Positions 63,577 through 64,000 of a DNA stretch of 64,000 nt are shown piece after piece. The notes below the pieces were generated by a model. It was given only the letters and a program-made list of their open reading frames with translations, was not told where the DNA came from and did no database searches. A program made the translations under genes and the position numbers. Source of the stretch: Mogibacterium sp. (GTDB taxonomy: Bacteria > Bacillota > Clostridia > Peptostreptococcales > Anaerovoracaceae); the NCBI GenBank assembly GCA_017512145.1, contig JAFWHB010000005.1, positions 1-64,000 of the forward strand. Reading direction: 5' to 3'. Numbering within the stretch: the first letter of the stretch is position 1; each line of letters opens with the position of its first letter.

Positions 63577-64000
63577 TTATGGTTCGCAGTAGCCGCATGG
63601 TGTGTAGCCTTGCTCTGTGAGCTCGACTCTTGTTGCGGTCACTTCTTTGCGGTTCCACTTTGATATCTGCTGTGCGCCCTCGCATGTCGGATAGTGGAAT
63701 ACACCGCTTCTTGTGTTGATAATATATACTCTTGCGTCCTGCGCCGCCTGCTCTGCTGTCGTTACGATGCCTGTATTGTAATCGATTGCAGCTCCCGGCG
63801 TCACATTGAAACAGTAGACATTGAATGAGATTCCCTTGCCGTTGTCCTCAACTGAATATGCCATCATGTTGACGCCGCGGGCGATCTTCTCATTGCCACT
63901 GAATATAGGCCTTGCCATATAGAGCACATGGTTGCCGGTATCCCAGATGTAATGCTCTACCTCTTCTTCCAGAGGCCTCATGCCGTCATAGTTGAGGTAA
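63577..64000 (-). CDS. DNA/RNA non-specific endonuclease (DNA-entry nuclease type), C-terminal part
   Basis: Open to the right edge, so only the last 141 or so residues are seen. Segments NYDGMRPLEEEVEHYIWDTGNHVLYMARPIFSG and ARGVNMMAYSVED resemble the C-terminal half of the DNA-entry nuclease (NUC) family. An additional small domain near the end (VYIINTRSGVFHYPTCEGAQ and GYTPCGYCEP) has cysteines and a histidine that may bind zinc, as in the C-terminal tails of such clostridial nucleases. The active-site DRGH motif would be further upstream. Function, secreted nuclease or nucleic acid uptake, is inferred. Confidence 0.7.
   Translation of the reverse strand, partial: YLNYDGMRPLEEEVEHYIWDTGNHVLYMARPIFSGNEKIARGVNMMAYSVEDNGKGISFNVYCFNVTPGAAIDYNTGIVTTAEQAAQDARVYIINTRSGVFHYPTCEGAQQISKWNRKEVTATRVELTEQGYTPCGYCEP

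Overview
This window looks like chromosomal DNA of a low-to-moderate GC, Gram-positive anaerobe of class Clostridia. Indicators are WhiA, the murB-PHP-rapZ-whiA gene order, strong AGGAGG-type ribosome binding sites, sigma-A promoters with 17-base spacers, a one-piece tmRNA with an ALAA-type tag, a HydE maturase for [FeFe]-hydrogenase, and YedE/TusA/DUF3343 selenium-sulfur genes. I cannot name the genus. Nearly all genes are on the minus strand; the plus-strand ones are the DUF3343 gene, leucine dehydrogenase, a pheA-like gene, a 67-residue ORF, a preA-like gene and the rluA-lepB-smpB operon.

Layout, left to right. (1) 1-430: start of a TnpB gene running off the left edge, with a subterminal imperfect hairpin behind it, i.e. 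one end of an IS200/IS605-type element. (2) 485-1173: TetR gene with two operators around its own promoter. (3) 1352-7922: AI-2E transporter-murB-PHP-rapZ-whiA-rlmD operon. (4) 8039-9677: DUF3343, TusA-like and YedE (selenium/sulfur handling). (5) 9835-14224: autoregulated tetR followed by GH36 alpha-galactosidase, an L-ATC hydrolase family gene and proC. (6) 14266-19063: two YhgE/Pip membrane proteins with a small two-helix membrane protein coupled between them. (7) 19124-34535: branched-chain amino acid locus ilvB-ilvN-ilvC-ilvD-leuA-leuC-leuD-leuB-(DUF815 ATPase)-ilvA-ilvE-SDR-cupin. It is headed by a promoter, an Ile/Leu-rich leader peptide and an intrinsic terminator, and interrupted by two palindromic repeat regions. 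(8) 34575-42243: acyl-CoA synthetase, leucine dehydrogenase, a pheA-like gene behind a Phe/Tyr leader-peptide attenuator, homoserine dehydrogenase, a Crp/Fnr regulator and small ORFs. (9) 42248-48847: FtsX-type ABC exporter, an HMA-domain membrane protein with a DtxR-like operator, and the mnmA-hydE-def-hsmA operon. (10) 49025-55203: preA-like enzyme, hydrolase-LytTR-DUF3021 operon, tmRNA, nicotinate phosphoribosyltransferase and a small membrane protein. (11) 55285-64000: rluA-lepB-smpB, SOS-controlled uvrB-uvrA, a patatin-like protein and the C-terminal part of a DNA/RNA nuclease cut by the right edge.

The most unusual signals are regulatory. Two separate amino acid loci (ilvB and the pheA-like gene) carry readable ribosome-mediated attenuators, where T-box control would be expected in Clostridia. 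The pheA leader peptide appears to start at the transcription start itself. The pheA-like product lacks the middle (second) lobe of prephenate dehydratase. Other points worth attention are the YhgE-small protein-YhgE module, the palindromic inserts inside the ilv-leu operon, and the DtxR-like palindrome on the HMA-protein promoter.
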